A stretch of DNA of 64,000 bases from Lachnospiraceae bacterium (GTDB taxonomy: Bacteria; Bacillota; Clostridia; Lachnospirales; Lachnospiraceae): contig CAADTP010000015.1 in assembly GCA_900751995.1 (NCBI GenBank), positions 62,001-126,000 on the forward strand, read 5' to 3'. Under the pieces are notes generated by a model. It searched no databases and was not told where the DNA came from. It worked only from the letters and a program-made list of their open reading frames with translations. The translations under genes and the position numbers were made by a program. Of this stretch, positions 1 through 7,337 are shown in pieces; the stretch's first letter is position 1, and the number at the start of each line of letters is the position of its first letter.

Positions 1-66
1 ATAATGAAATTTTCACTGAAGGCAGTGAGAAAAAATAAAAAAGCTATTCAAAAGGAGGATATGCAA

Positions 67-1311
67 ATGAAAAAAAGAGTGATTTCTATTCTGTTATCAA
101 CAGCAATGATCTCATCAATGGTAGTTGCAGGAGGGGTAACTGCACATGCTGAGGAAAATGTAACACTGAATGTATTTGATGCACATGCTTATGGTCTGGA
201 TGAGTACGACGAGATGGTAAAAGCCTTCGAGGAATCACATCCGGGTGTGACTGTTGATGTACAGCATGCAGCCAACGATTACGACACACTGCTTCAGTCC
301 AGAGTAAACTCCGGTGATATACCAGACGTATTTGATGCTGAGGCCGGAACAAAAGCGAAAATGTATTATGATTACGCTTACGACTGGAGCAATGATACAG
401 AAGTTCTGGACAAGTTCAATGAGGACGCTGTAAACCTTGGAAAAGATGACGAGGGAAATGTAAAATCTCTTCCATGGACCTATGAGAACATGGGCCTGAT
501 CTACAACAAGGACTGCTTTGAGAAAGCTGGTATCGACAAGCTTCCGACAAACATGGATGAGCTGGAAGAGGCATGCAAGAAGCTGAAGGATGCAGGCATC
601 ACTCCGTTTGCACTTGCTGCAAAGGAAACATGGGTATTAGGACAGGTTGCAACACATTTCATGATCGACAAAGACAAAACAGCTGCTGAGACAGTAGATG
701 CGATCAAATCCGGTGAGACAGCATTTGCAGATATGCCTAACTGGGAGAACCTTTACAAATTCCTTGATCTTGCTGTAGAGTATGGTCCGGACAAGCCGCT
801 TGAGGTTGACTGGGAGACATCAGAGAATATGCTTGCAAACGGCGAAGCAGCTATGATCCATATGGGTGATTGGTGCCAGTCTACACTGGATTCCTTTAAT
901 CCGGATGCAAATCTTGCATTTCTTCCATTTCCGGTAGGCGCCGGTGAAGATGATGCAACTGTATTATCCTCCTGTAACTGGACTTATATTGTAAATAAAG
1001 ATTCCAAGAATCTGGATCTTGCAAAAGAGTATTGTGAGTTTATCCTTACATCCGAAGAAGGCCAGAAATGGATGGCAGAAGGTGTAGGAGCTGTTCCTGG
1101 TGCAAAGTCTGATATGGAAGTGACCGGCGCTCTTGCAAATGATGCCAAGACCTATATCGACGCTGGAAAGACAAACGGCTGGATCCACACGATTGCTCCT
1201 GGCAGCTACGCAGATGAGTGTGGTCCGTATATCCAGTCTTACATGCTTGGAGACATGAGCGCAGATGAAGTAACACAGCTCTTCCAGGATTTCTGGACAT
1301 CAGCAGAGTAA
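67..1311 (+). CDS. Carbohydrate ABC transporter substrate-binding protein
   Basis: A 414-residue extracellular solute-binding protein of the family 1 type, delivering a sugar or oligosaccharide to the two permeases that follow. The N-terminus is a clear signal peptide (KKR, then a hydrophobic stretch, then a likely cut after AHA). No cysteine lies near the cut, so the usual lipoprotein anchor is absent. Aromatic residues typical of sugar pockets are spread through the mature part. An in-frame ATG at 61 sits only 2 bases after AGGAGG; ATG 67 at 8 bases is better placed. The frame is open upstream to position 4, but that stretch lacks a ribosome site. The substrate is unknown; the nagB in the cluster hints at amino sugars (inference). 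Confidence 0.9.
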   Translation: MKKRVISILLSTAMISSMVVAGGVTAHAEENVTLNVFDAHAYGLDEYDEMVKAFEESHPGVTVDVQHAANDYDTLLQSRVNSGDIPDVFDAEAGTKAKMYYDYAYDWSNDTEVLDKFNEDAVNLGKDDEGNVKSLPWTYENMGLIYNKDCFEKAGIDKLPTNMDELEEACKKLKDAGITPFALAAKETWVLGQVATHFMIDKDKTAAETVDAIKSGETAFADMPNWENLYKFLDLAVEYGPDKPLEVDWETSENMLANGEAAMIHMGDWCQSTLDSFNPDANLAFLPFPVGAGEDDATVLSSCNWTYIVNKDSKNLDLAKEYCEFILTSEEGQKWMAEGVGAVPGAKSDMEVTGALANDAKTYIDAGKTNGWIHTIAPGSYADECGPYIQSYMLGDMSADEVTQLFQDFWTSAE

Positions 1312-1382
1312 CAAGGAACTCCAGGAGCCGAAGAGAAACAGATTTGTTGATTTTGGGCTGACGGAATGTAACTGACAAAAGA

Positions 1383-1413
1383 GGGAGACAGGCAGCAGCT
1401 TTGCCTGTTTCCC
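1383..1413 (+). promoter_or_regulatory. Intercistronic hairpin after the binding-protein gene
   Basis: GGGAGACAGGCA (1383-1394) pairs with TGCCTGTTTCCC (1402-1413), a 12-pair stem with one G-T pair and a 7-base loop. No U-run follows, so it is not a standard terminator. In ABC importer operons such hairpins often stabilise the upstream mRNA so that binding protein exceeds permease; that role is inferred here. Confidence 0.5.
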
Positions 1414-1456
1414 AAATATAAACCAAAGAAAAAATGAATTTCTGGAGGGGATAGGA

Positions 1457-2338
1457 TTGAAAAACAAAAAAACAAAGGATCTGGCAATTTTTGCATTGTT
1501 TGTCTTTCCGGCAGTCGTTTTTGTACTGTTTGCCACAGATATTCCATTTGTAATGAATCTGTACTATTCGGTATTTAATTGGAATGGAATCGGCAAGAAC
1601 ATGGAATTTGTAGGACTTGCCAACTATGTGAAGATCTTTACTGCTGACCCGCTTTTCTGGAAAGGTGTCAGATTTACTCTTAAATTTGCAGTATTTTATG
1701 TTGTTATCGTAAACATTGTTTCTCTCACAGTCGCTATCGTAATGGCACGTGAGAACAAAGTGAACAGTCTTGGTCGTGCTTTTTATTATATTCCTTATAT
1801 CATCAGTCTGACAGCGATCAGTCTGATCTGGAAATTTATCCTGGGACCTGGCTTTGAGGCTCTTTACAGTGTTACAGGATGGGAATTCTTTAACTGGAGC
1901 TGGCTTGGAACACCGAAGCTTGCTTTTTATGTGGTTGTTGTCATGGCAGTATGGCAGAATCTTGGTTTTTACATGGTCAATTATATCGCAGGAATCATTG
2001 CAGTTCCGGGAGAGCTTCTGGAAGCGGCAAGAATCGACGGAGCAACCTCTTTCCAGGTATTCCGCAAGATCACAATTCCGATGATCATGCCTGCGATCTC
2101 GATCTGTATGCTGACATCAATGACATTTGCGTTTAAGTTATTCGATATTATTATGGTATTTACAAAGGGCGGACCTGCGAATTCAACTGTTTCCGTTGCG
2201 TATAATATTTATAAGGAAGCTTTTGTTAACAGCAAATATGGTCTTGCTACTGCCAAATCTCTTGTATTTGTAGTATTTGTTCTGATCATTACAGCAATTC
2301 AGATGAAGATTACCAAGAGTAAGGAGGTTGAGGCATAA
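1457..2338 (+). CDS. Sugar ABC transporter permease, MalF type
   Basis: A 293-residue inner-membrane subunit of a CUT1 carbohydrate importer with about six membrane helices. The cytoplasmic EAA loop that contacts the ATPase is visible near residues 194-212 (EAARIDGATSFQVFRKITIP). The start is TTG at 1457, six bases after GGAGGGG; no ATG fits better. It follows the binding-protein gene after 145 bases containing a hairpin, and its stop overlaps the next start by one base, so the two permeases are translationally coupled. No ATP-binding subunit is encoded nearby. In Firmicutes such importers often borrow a shared MsmK/MsiK-type ATPase, which is inferred here. Confidence 0.93.
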   Translation: MKNKKTKDLAIFALFVFPAVVFVLFATDIPFVMNLYYSVFNWNGIGKNMEFVGLANYVKIFTADPLFWKGVRFTLKFAVFYVVIVNIVSLTVAIVMARENKVNSLGRAFYYIPYIISLTAISLIWKFILGPGFEALYSVTGWEFFNWSWLGTPKLAFYVVVVMAVWQNLGFYMVNYIAGIIAVPGELLEAARIDGATSFQVFRKITIPMIMPAISICMLTSMTFAFKLFDIIMVFTKGGPANSTVSVAYNIYKEAFVNSKYGLATAKSLVFVVFVLIITAIQMKITKSKEVEA

Positions 2339-3177
2339 TGAAGAAGAAACCAAAGAACCTGCGGCAGGTGAATGCACTGACGATCATTATTTTTGTATGT
2401 GCGATCTTCTGGCTGATGCCGCTGGTATTGATCTTTATAAACTCATTTAAACCCTATAATGATATGCTGCAGGACTTTCTGGCTCTGCCCAAGTCATGGA
2501 GCCTGAAGATGTATATGGAGACCTGGACGAAATTCGGTTTCCCGTCTCTGATCTTTAATACATTGCTTTATACATTCTGCACTGTCATCCTGGTAGTGCT
2601 TATGGCGCCGATGGCAGCCTATAAGCTCGCAAGAACAAAAAGCAGACTTAGCAAAATATGCTTTGTTCTGATCATCATGCCGATGATGGTTCCGTTCCAG
2701 TCTTACATGATCACCTTGACAAGACTGGTTTCCAACGTGAAACTGACTGGAACAAGAACCGGATATATTTTGGTAAGTGTGGGCTTATGTATGCCTCTGG
2801 CAGTATACATGATCCATGGATTTGTAAAAAATGTTCCTATCGATCTGGAAGAGTGTGCATGTATTGACGGCGCAGGTAAGATCCGCACCTATTTCAGCAT
2901 TGTACTTCCGCTTCTGAAACCGATCCTCACGACGGTCGTTGTTTTGGATGCACTGGCAACCTGGAATGATATCATCACCAACCAGCTGATCGTTGGCGGA
3001 AACACAGTGGCAATGAATATCCAGAATGCACTGTACATGCAGTTTTCCGCACAGACAGCAGACTGGGAGCATGCACTTCCCGGAATCGTAATGTCCATGA
3101 TACCGAGTCTTATCTTCTTTGTTGTGATGCAGAAGCATATTGTAGGTGGTATTACTGCCGGCGCGGTAAAAGGCTGA
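2338..3177 (+). CDS. Sugar ABC transporter permease, MalG type
   Basis: A 279-residue partner permease of the CUT1 importer, with about six hydrophobic segments. Its EAA-like loop reads EECACIDGAGKIRTYFSIVL near residues 170-190, with cysteine where most family members have alanine. The ATG at 2338 shares its A with the stop of the MalF-type gene, and AAGGAGG lies within that gene's last codons. It forms the membrane channel as a heterodimer with the preceding protein. Substrate specificity comes from the binding protein and cannot be read from this sequence. Confidence 0.93.
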   Translation: MKKKPKNLRQVNALTIIIFVCAIFWLMPLVLIFINSFKPYNDMLQDFLALPKSWSLKMYMETWTKFGFPSLIFNTLLYTFCTVILVVLMAPMAAYKLARTKSRLSKICFVLIIMPMMVPFQSYMITLTRLVSNVKLTGTRTGYILVSVGLCMPLAVYMIHGFVKNVPIDLEECACIDGAGKIRTYFSIVLPLLKPILTTVVVLDALATWNDIITNQLIVGGNTVAMNIQNALYMQFSAQTADWEHALPGIVMSMIPSLIFFVVMQKHIVGGITAGAVKG

Positions 3178-3232
3178 TCTTGGTGGTATAAGTAGTATAA
3201 TATGAGATAATACTGGAAGGAGAACAGAACCT

Positions 3233-4072
3233 ATGAAAGTTGGAGTTTTGATCGAATTTACAAGCAATACAGATATTGATGCAAAATTTGCTGAGCTGAA
3301 GGAAATGGGTGTGGATAGCTGCCAGCTGGTATGTTGGGATCGTCCAACACTTCAGGACGATGCTATGGCAGAGGCTATTAATAAAGGTCTGGAGAAATAC
3401 GGGATCCACGCAACCGCATTCTGGTGCGGATGGGAAGGCCGCAGAGTATGGGATTTCTATGAAGGACAGCTGACACTTGGCCTGATTCCGTCTGATTACA
3501 GAGTTGAGAGACTGAAGATGCTTATGGAAGGTTCTGACTTTGCGAAAAAGATCCATGTGACAGACCTGGCAACACACGTTGGCTATATGCCGGAAAATCC
3601 ATACGACCCGAAATACGAGGAAGTATTGGTTGCATGTAAGGCTATTGTGGAAAAATGTAAGGAAAATGGTCAGAACTTCCTGTTTGAAACAGGACAGGAG
3701 ACTCCTGTAACATTAAAGCGTGCGATCCAGGATATTGAGAAAGCTGTCGGAAAAGGAAATGTGGGAATTAACCTTGATCCTGCAAACCTGATCATGTACG
3801 GAAAGGCAAATCCGGTAGATGCTCTGGAGGTTTTCGGTGAGTATGTCATGGGAATTCACGGAAAAGATGGAAAATATCCAACAGATGGACATCATCTGGG
3901 TGATGAGGTTCCCCTTGGCCAGGGTAAAGTAAATTATTCTGCATTTATTGCAAAGCTGAAAGAGATCGGTTATCAGGGAGATATTACCATTGAGCGTGAG
4001 ATCTCCGGTGAGGAACAGAAAAAAGATATCCGTATGGCCAAGGAGCTTCTGGATAAACTGATCGCAGAATAA
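3233..4072 (+). CDS. Sugar phosphate isomerase/epimerase family TIM-barrel protein
   Basis: A 279-residue protein of the xylose-isomerase-like TIM barrel (AP endonuclease 2) superfamily. Likely metal ligands sit where the fold predicts: Glu in FETGQE (about 144-149), Asp in NLDPANL (about 180), His/Asp in GIHGKDGK (about 206-213), and the late Glu in IEREISG (about 256). Such enzymes isomerise or epimerise ketoses or keto-sugars, so here it probably processes the imported sugar or a derivative before NagB. The position directly after the permeases (55-base gap) and 17 bases before nagB supports one catabolic operon. The exact substrate is unknown. The family is confident, the reaction is not. 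Confidence 0.85.
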   Translation: MKVGVLIEFTSNTDIDAKFAELKEMGVDSCQLVCWDRPTLQDDAMAEAINKGLEKYGIHATAFWCGWEGRRVWDFYEGQLTLGLIPSDYRVERLKMLMEGSDFAKKIHVTDLATHVGYMPENPYDPKYEEVLVACKAIVEKCKENGQNFLFETGQETPVTLKRAIQDIEKAVGKGNVGINLDPANLIMYGKANPVDALEVFGEYVMGIHGKDGKYPTDGHHLGDEVPLGQGKVNYSAFIAKLKEIGYQGDITIEREISGEEQKKDIRMAKELLDKLIAE

Positions 4073-4089
4073 GAGCTGAGGAAAAAACT

Positions 4090-4830
4090 ATGATTATTTA
4101 CGCAGGAAAAGATTATCAGGATGTAAGCAGAAAAGCAGCCAATATCATGTCTGCACAGATTATCATGAAACCGGATGCAGTTCTTGGACTGGCTACCGGT
4201 TCCACGCCTGTGGGCATGTATGCACAACTGGTAGAATGGTACAAAAAAGGGGATCTGGATTTTTCCAGGGTGACAAGTGTGAATCTGGATGAGTACAAGG
4301 GACTTTCCGGCGACAATGACCAGAGCTACCGCTATTTTATGGATCATAATCTCTTTGACCATGTAAATATTGACAAAGCACGGACCTTTGTGCCTGACGG
4401 ACTGGAAGAGGATAGCGATAAGGCATGTGCACAGTATAACGAAATCATCCGGCAAACCGGAGGTGTGGATATGCAGCTGCTTGGTATCGGCGGGAACGGA
4501 CACATCGGCTTTAATGAACCAGGAGATGCCTTTGAAAAAGAAACCCATTGTGTGGATCTGACAGAAAGTACCATCAGAGCCAATTCAAGGTTTTTTGAAA
4601 GCATGGATGAGGTCCCGAAACAGGCCTACACTATGGGAATCGGGAATATCATGGCTGCAAAAAAGATCCTTCTTGTGGCAACGGGAACATCCAAGGCAGA
4701 AGCCCTGTATAATTCCCTGTACGGACCGATCACACCGAAGGTTCCGGCATCTATCCTGCAGCTTCACCCGGATCTCACGGTTGTGGCAGATGAAGATGCA
4801 CTGAGTATGATCCGCGAAAAAATAAAATAA
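4090..4830 (+). CDS. nagB: Glucosamine-6-phosphate deaminase
   Basis: NagB converts glucosamine-6-phosphate to fructose-6-phosphate and ammonia, feeding amino sugars into glycolysis. The 246-residue length is normal. Family signatures are intact: LGLATGSTPVGMY near residue 34, the catalytic NLDEYKGL near 69, and GIGGNGHIGFNEPG near 132 with the active-site His and Glu. It is the last gene of the sugar uptake cluster and is followed at once by a strong terminator. No nagA deacetylase is nearby, so either that enzyme is elsewhere or the imported sugar arrives unacetylated. Its partner isomerase upstream suggests a less usual amino sugar or derivative (inference). Confidence 0.96.
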   Translation: MIIYAGKDYQDVSRKAANIMSAQIIMKPDAVLGLATGSTPVGMYAQLVEWYKKGDLDFSRVTSVNLDEYKGLSGDNDQSYRYFMDHNLFDHVNIDKARTFVPDGLEEDSDKACAQYNEIIRQTGGVDMQLLGIGGNGHIGFNEPGDAFEKETHCVDLTESTIRANSRFFESMDEVPKQAYTMGIGNIMAAKKILLVATGTSKAEALYNSLYGPITPKVPASILQLHPDLTVVADEDALSMIREKIK

Positions 4831-4857
4831 AAATCCGGAATACAACTGCCGGATCAA

Positions 4858-4911
4858 AAAAGGATGGCTTCCGATTCCTACCTGTGCAGGAACGGAAGCC
4901 ATCCTTTTTCT
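4858..4911. terminator. Bidirectional intrinsic terminator between nagB and the CBS-domain gene
   Basis: GGATGGCTTCCG (4862-4873) pairs perfectly with CGGAAGCCATCC (4893-4904). A T-run follows on the plus strand and an A-run precedes it, so it can end both nagB (plus) and the convergent CBS-domain gene (minus). Confidence 0.9.
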
Positions 4912-4920
4912 TTCTGCTGC

Positions 4921-5355
4921 TCAGTGGATTTCTTCACCGGCAGTTTTTTGTGCGGCTTTTATTTCGTTGTAACAGTATTTGATGATAGATTTTCTGGTTA
5001 TGATTCCGATGAAGGAGCCCTGGTCATCTACCACCGGTACGAAGTTCTGATTAATGGCGCGATCCAGGAGATCTTCCATATTGGAATCTGCATGGACCGG
5101 TTTGTAGGTGGCACGGCGTGGAATCGCCATGATTGGGATTCCCTCTGTTTCCTTGATGTCGTGGATATCTGCACGGCGCATGCCCCAGAGGAGATCTCCC
5201 TCTGAGATGGTGCCGAGATATTTGCCGTCCATGGTGAGGATAGGAATGCAGGAGTACTTGCGGTGCTCCATTTTTTCGAGGGTCTGGCGAAGAGTTTCAT
5301 CCTCAAAGATGTAGGCTACTTCGCTTTTGGGAATCAGAAAAAACAGAATGTTCAC
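4921..5355 (-). CDS. Stand-alone CBS-domain protein
   Basis: A 144-residue protein made almost wholly of two CBS motifs, roughly residues 10-65 and 80-135 (a Bateman module). The signatures SCIPILTMDGKYLGTISEGD and FVPVVDDQGSFIGIITR are typical. Such modules bind adenosine nucleotides (AMP, ATP, SAM or c-di-AMP) and usually regulate a partner; no catalytic domain is attached. The start is GTG at 5355 behind GAGGTAA. It lies 48 bases downstream of asnA on the same strand with no terminator between them, so the two may be co-transcribed. The ligand and partner are unknown. Confidence 0.85.
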   Translation of the reverse strand: MNILFFLIPKSEVAYIFEDETLRQTLEKMEHRKYSCIPILTMDGKYLGTISEGDLLWGMRRADIHDIKETEGIPIMAIPRRATYKPVHADSNMEDLLDRAINQNFVPVVDDQGSFIGIITRKSIIKYCYNEIKAAQKTAGEEIH

Positions 5356-5403
5356 GTTATTACCTCATTTCCGCGAAAATTATAAATAAATCTGTAGGCT
5401 GTT

Positions 5404-6414
5404 TTAGAGAAGCTGAAGTCCGTGTGTCTCTGCAGCATCTGTGATCTCCTTCGGCCAGAGAGAGACATGTACTTCTCCGATGTGTGCTTTACGAAGGAAG
5501 AACATACAGATCCTGGACTGTCCGATACCACCACCGATGGTGTACGGAAGCTCTTTGTTCAGGATTGCTTTCTGGAATGGAAGCTCTCTTCGGTCATCAC
5601 AGCCTGCTTCGGTAAGCTGACGGTCAAGTGCGTCCTCGTCAACACGGATTCCCATTGAGGAAAGCTCAAGGGCAATGTCAAGTACCGGATAGTATACGAG
5701 GATATCACCGTTCAGTTCCCAGTCATCGTAGTCCGGGGCACGTCCGTCGTGGCGTTCGCCGTTGGTGAGGGTTTTGCCGACTTTCATAAGGAAGACAGCG
5801 CCCTTTTCACGGGTGATCCGATATTCACGTTCCTTCGGTGTGCAGTCCGGATACATGTCAAGAAGCTCCTGAGTTGTGATAAAGAAGATATCCTTCGGAA
5901 GGATCTCCTCGATGTAGTCATACTGTACAGCCATGTATTTCTCAGTTTTACGAAGGACACTGTAAATGGTGCGTACGGTTTCCTTGAGAGTCTCTATGGA
6001 ACGCTCTTCTTTGGAGATGATCTTTTCCCAGTCCCACTGGTCTACGTAAACAGAGTGGATATTGTCCAGATCTTCATCCCGGCGGATGGCTACCATATCT
6101 GTGTAAAGACCCTCTCCGTGAGAAAATCCGTATTTTTTCAGTGCGTAGCGTTTCCATTTGGCAAGGGAGTGTACGATCTCGGCGTTGCTTCCTTCGATAG
6201 CCTTGATATCAAAGCTTACCGGGCGCTCTACACCATTAAGGTTGTCGTTAAGGCCGGATTCCGGTGCTACAAATGTTGGAGCGGATACTCGAAGAAGGTT
6301 CAGCTTCTGTGAGAGTGTCTGCTGGAAGAAATCTTTTACTGTTTTGATCGCAATCTGTGTGTCATGGAGGTTCAGGTCTGCATGATAGGTTGCGGGGATT
6401 GTGATTGTATTCAT
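5404..6414 (-). CDS. asnA: Aspartate-ammonia ligase (asparagine synthetase A)
   Basis: AsnA makes asparagine from aspartate, ammonia and ATP, using a class II aminoacyl-tRNA-synthetase-like fold. The 336-residue length fits the family. Recognisable blocks are SFDIKAIEGSNAEIVHSLAKWKR split around residues 68-90, the VYVDQWDWEKII block near 122-133, and the C-terminal GGGIGQSRICMFFLRKAHIG near 292-311 that binds ATP. The ATG at 6414 sits behind AGGAGG. It has its own strong minus-strand promoter and is followed by the CBS-domain gene. I see no T-box leader, since the untranslated leader is short. Confidence 0.96.
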   Translation of the reverse strand: MNTITIPATYHADLNLHDTQIAIKTVKDFFQQTLSQKLNLLRVSAPTFVAPESGLNDNLNGVERPVSFDIKAIEGSNAEIVHSLAKWKRYALKKYGFSHGEGLYTDMVAIRRDEDLDNIHSVYVDQWDWEKIISKEERSIETLKETVRTIYSVLRKTEKYMAVQYDYIEEILPKDIFFITTQELLDMYPDCTPKEREYRITREKGAVFLMKVGKTLTNGERHDGRAPDYDDWELNGDILVYYPVLDIALELSSMGIRVDEDALDRQLTEAGCDDRRELPFQKAILNKELPYTIGGGIGQSRICMFFLRKAHIGEVHVSLWPKEITDAAETHGLQLL

Positions 6415-6459
6415 TATCGGCTCCTCCTGATGATTTTTAGGCTTATTGCTCTGTGGGGT

Positions 6460-6488
6460 ATTATAGCAGAAAATGGGTGGAGTGGCAA
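6460..6488 (-). promoter_or_regulatory. asnA promoter
   Basis: On the minus strand, TTGCCA (complement of 6483-6488), a 17-base spacer, then TATAAT (complement of 6460-6465), also with an extended TGC before the -10. It is about 45 bases upstream of the asnA start. Confidence 0.7.
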
Positions 6489-6630
6489 TATAATGAGAGG
6501 GGAAGTCTTTTGGGGTATCGTAGAAAAATGCTGGGTATTAAATGCCTGGTGTGATATACTGAAAAAAGAATGCTTATGTTTACGACGGAAATATAAATAT
6601 CCGTTTTGACGGATAGAATGGAGGGAGCTT

Positions 6631-7137
6631 ATGGCAGGTCAAAGGTGTCAGGTTTGTGGGGGTAAGGTTGTAAATGGCAGGTGTTTATTATGTGGGATGC
6701 CTTACAGAAATGATGAGGTGTTATATCATTTGAATGAGCCCCGGGAGATACATTATAAACATGTTTCCGCCAAAGTGCGGGATATGATGCGGCAGTATGG
6801 ACAGGATGCTGATCAAACAACACAACATAACGGAAACGTAAACCGGAATACGAACGCAAACCGGAATACAAATATAAATCGGAATACGAATGCAAGCCGC
6901 AATACCGATTTGAATCGGAATCTAACCAGAAGCCGGAATACAGGCGCAGCAGCCGGACGTAAGACTGCAGCGGCAGTTAATACCAGGAATAAAACAACGG
7001 TGGGCAGAAATCGTGCAGAAGTTTTAGATCAGAAAAGCAGCGGGGCAGGCTGGATCATATGGTTTATAGTGACACTGGCCATTCTGCTTCCGAAATTATG
7101 GGATTTTCTTGCAGACTGGATCGGAACAAATTTGTGA
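6631..7137 (+). CDS. Zinc-ribbon protein with Asn-rich repeat and C-terminal membrane helix
   Basis: A 168-residue protein of unknown function. Residues 6-21 hold two knuckles, CQVCGG and CLLCGM, forming a small zinc ribbon. Residues about 68-106 are a low-complexity linker of six NRNT-type repeats encoded by six 18-base units. A basic Ala/Arg/Thr stretch follows, and one hydrophobic helix near residues 143-163 (GWIIWFIVTLAILLPKLW) ends the protein, so it is probably tail-anchored with the ribbon in the cytoplasm. The ATG has GGAGGGAG 5' of it. An extended -10 (TGATATACT, -10 at 6555-6560) lies upstream. It is probably monocistronic. Zinc-ribbon-plus-helix proteins are common in Lachnospiraceae, but I do not recognise this one. 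Confidence 0.75.
   Translation: MAGQRCQVCGGKVVNGRCLLCGMPYRNDEVLYHLNEPREIHYKHVSAKVRDMMRQYGQDADQTTQHNGNVNRNTNANRNTNINRNTNASRNTDLNRNLTRSRNTGAAAGRKTAAAVNTRNKTTVGRNRAEVLDQKSSGAGWIIWFIVTLAILLPKLWDFLADWIGTNL
6841..6948 (+). repeat. Six tandem 18-bp units encoding NRNT repeats
   Basis: Units start at 6841, 6859, 6877, 6895, 6913 and 6931 without gaps. The first is AACCGGAATACGAACGCA. They diverge at third positions and at the last codons, so the tract is not recent, and it keeps frame throughout. Confidence 0.9.
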
Positions 7138-7138
7138 G

Positions 7139-7200
7139 AATATTTCTGCAGTGAGATCAGGCAGTGCTAAGTGTCTGTATTTTCGTGTATACAGAAATAT
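7139..7200 (+). terminator. Possible weak terminator or hairpin after the zinc-ribbon gene
   Basis: AATATTTCTG (7139-7148) can pair with CAGAAATAT (7192-7200), with an inner TCTGTAT/ATACAGA hairpin (7174-7180, 7189-7195). A pyrimidine run (CCCTTTTCTTTTCTCC) follows, not a clean U-run, so termination is uncertain. Confidence 0.35.
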
Positions 7201-7226
7201 CCCTTTTCTTTTCTCCTCAGCTGTGT

Positions 7227-7323
7227 TATACTCATGCCTAGCACAACATATAGATGAAAAACAATATATAGAAGATATAGGTACTATATATAGTATTTTG
7301 CACAGCGACTTATATATAGCACA
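7227..7323 (+). promoter_or_regulatory. nrdD promoter and possible NrdR sites
   Basis: An extended -10, TGTTATACT (7224-7232), is followed by an AT-rich stretch with three related motifs: ACAATATATAGA (7261-7272), the perfect palindrome TACTATATATAGTA (7282-7295), and TTATATATAGCACA (7310-7323). They resemble the NrdR box (ACACWATATATWGTGT), a repressor site known upstream of ribonucleotide reductase genes. The centre spacings, about 24 and 27 bases, are not the textbook 31, so this is plausible rather than proven. Confidence 0.5.
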
Positions 7324-7337
7324 GGGAGGGATGAGCA

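Noticed and set aside
1..66. Upstream extension of the first ORF to position 4
   Set aside because: No ribosome site, and it would place basic residues before a clear signal peptide; ATG 67 has ideal AGGAGG spacing.
6415..6630. Possible T-box or amino-acid riboswitch before asnA
   Set aside because: The asnA leader is only about 40 bases after a near-ideal promoter, and no T-box core was seen.
6841..6948. Short regular repeats that could suggest a CRISPR array
   Set aside because: The 18-base units are contiguous with no spacers, lie inside an ORF and keep frame; no cas genes are present.
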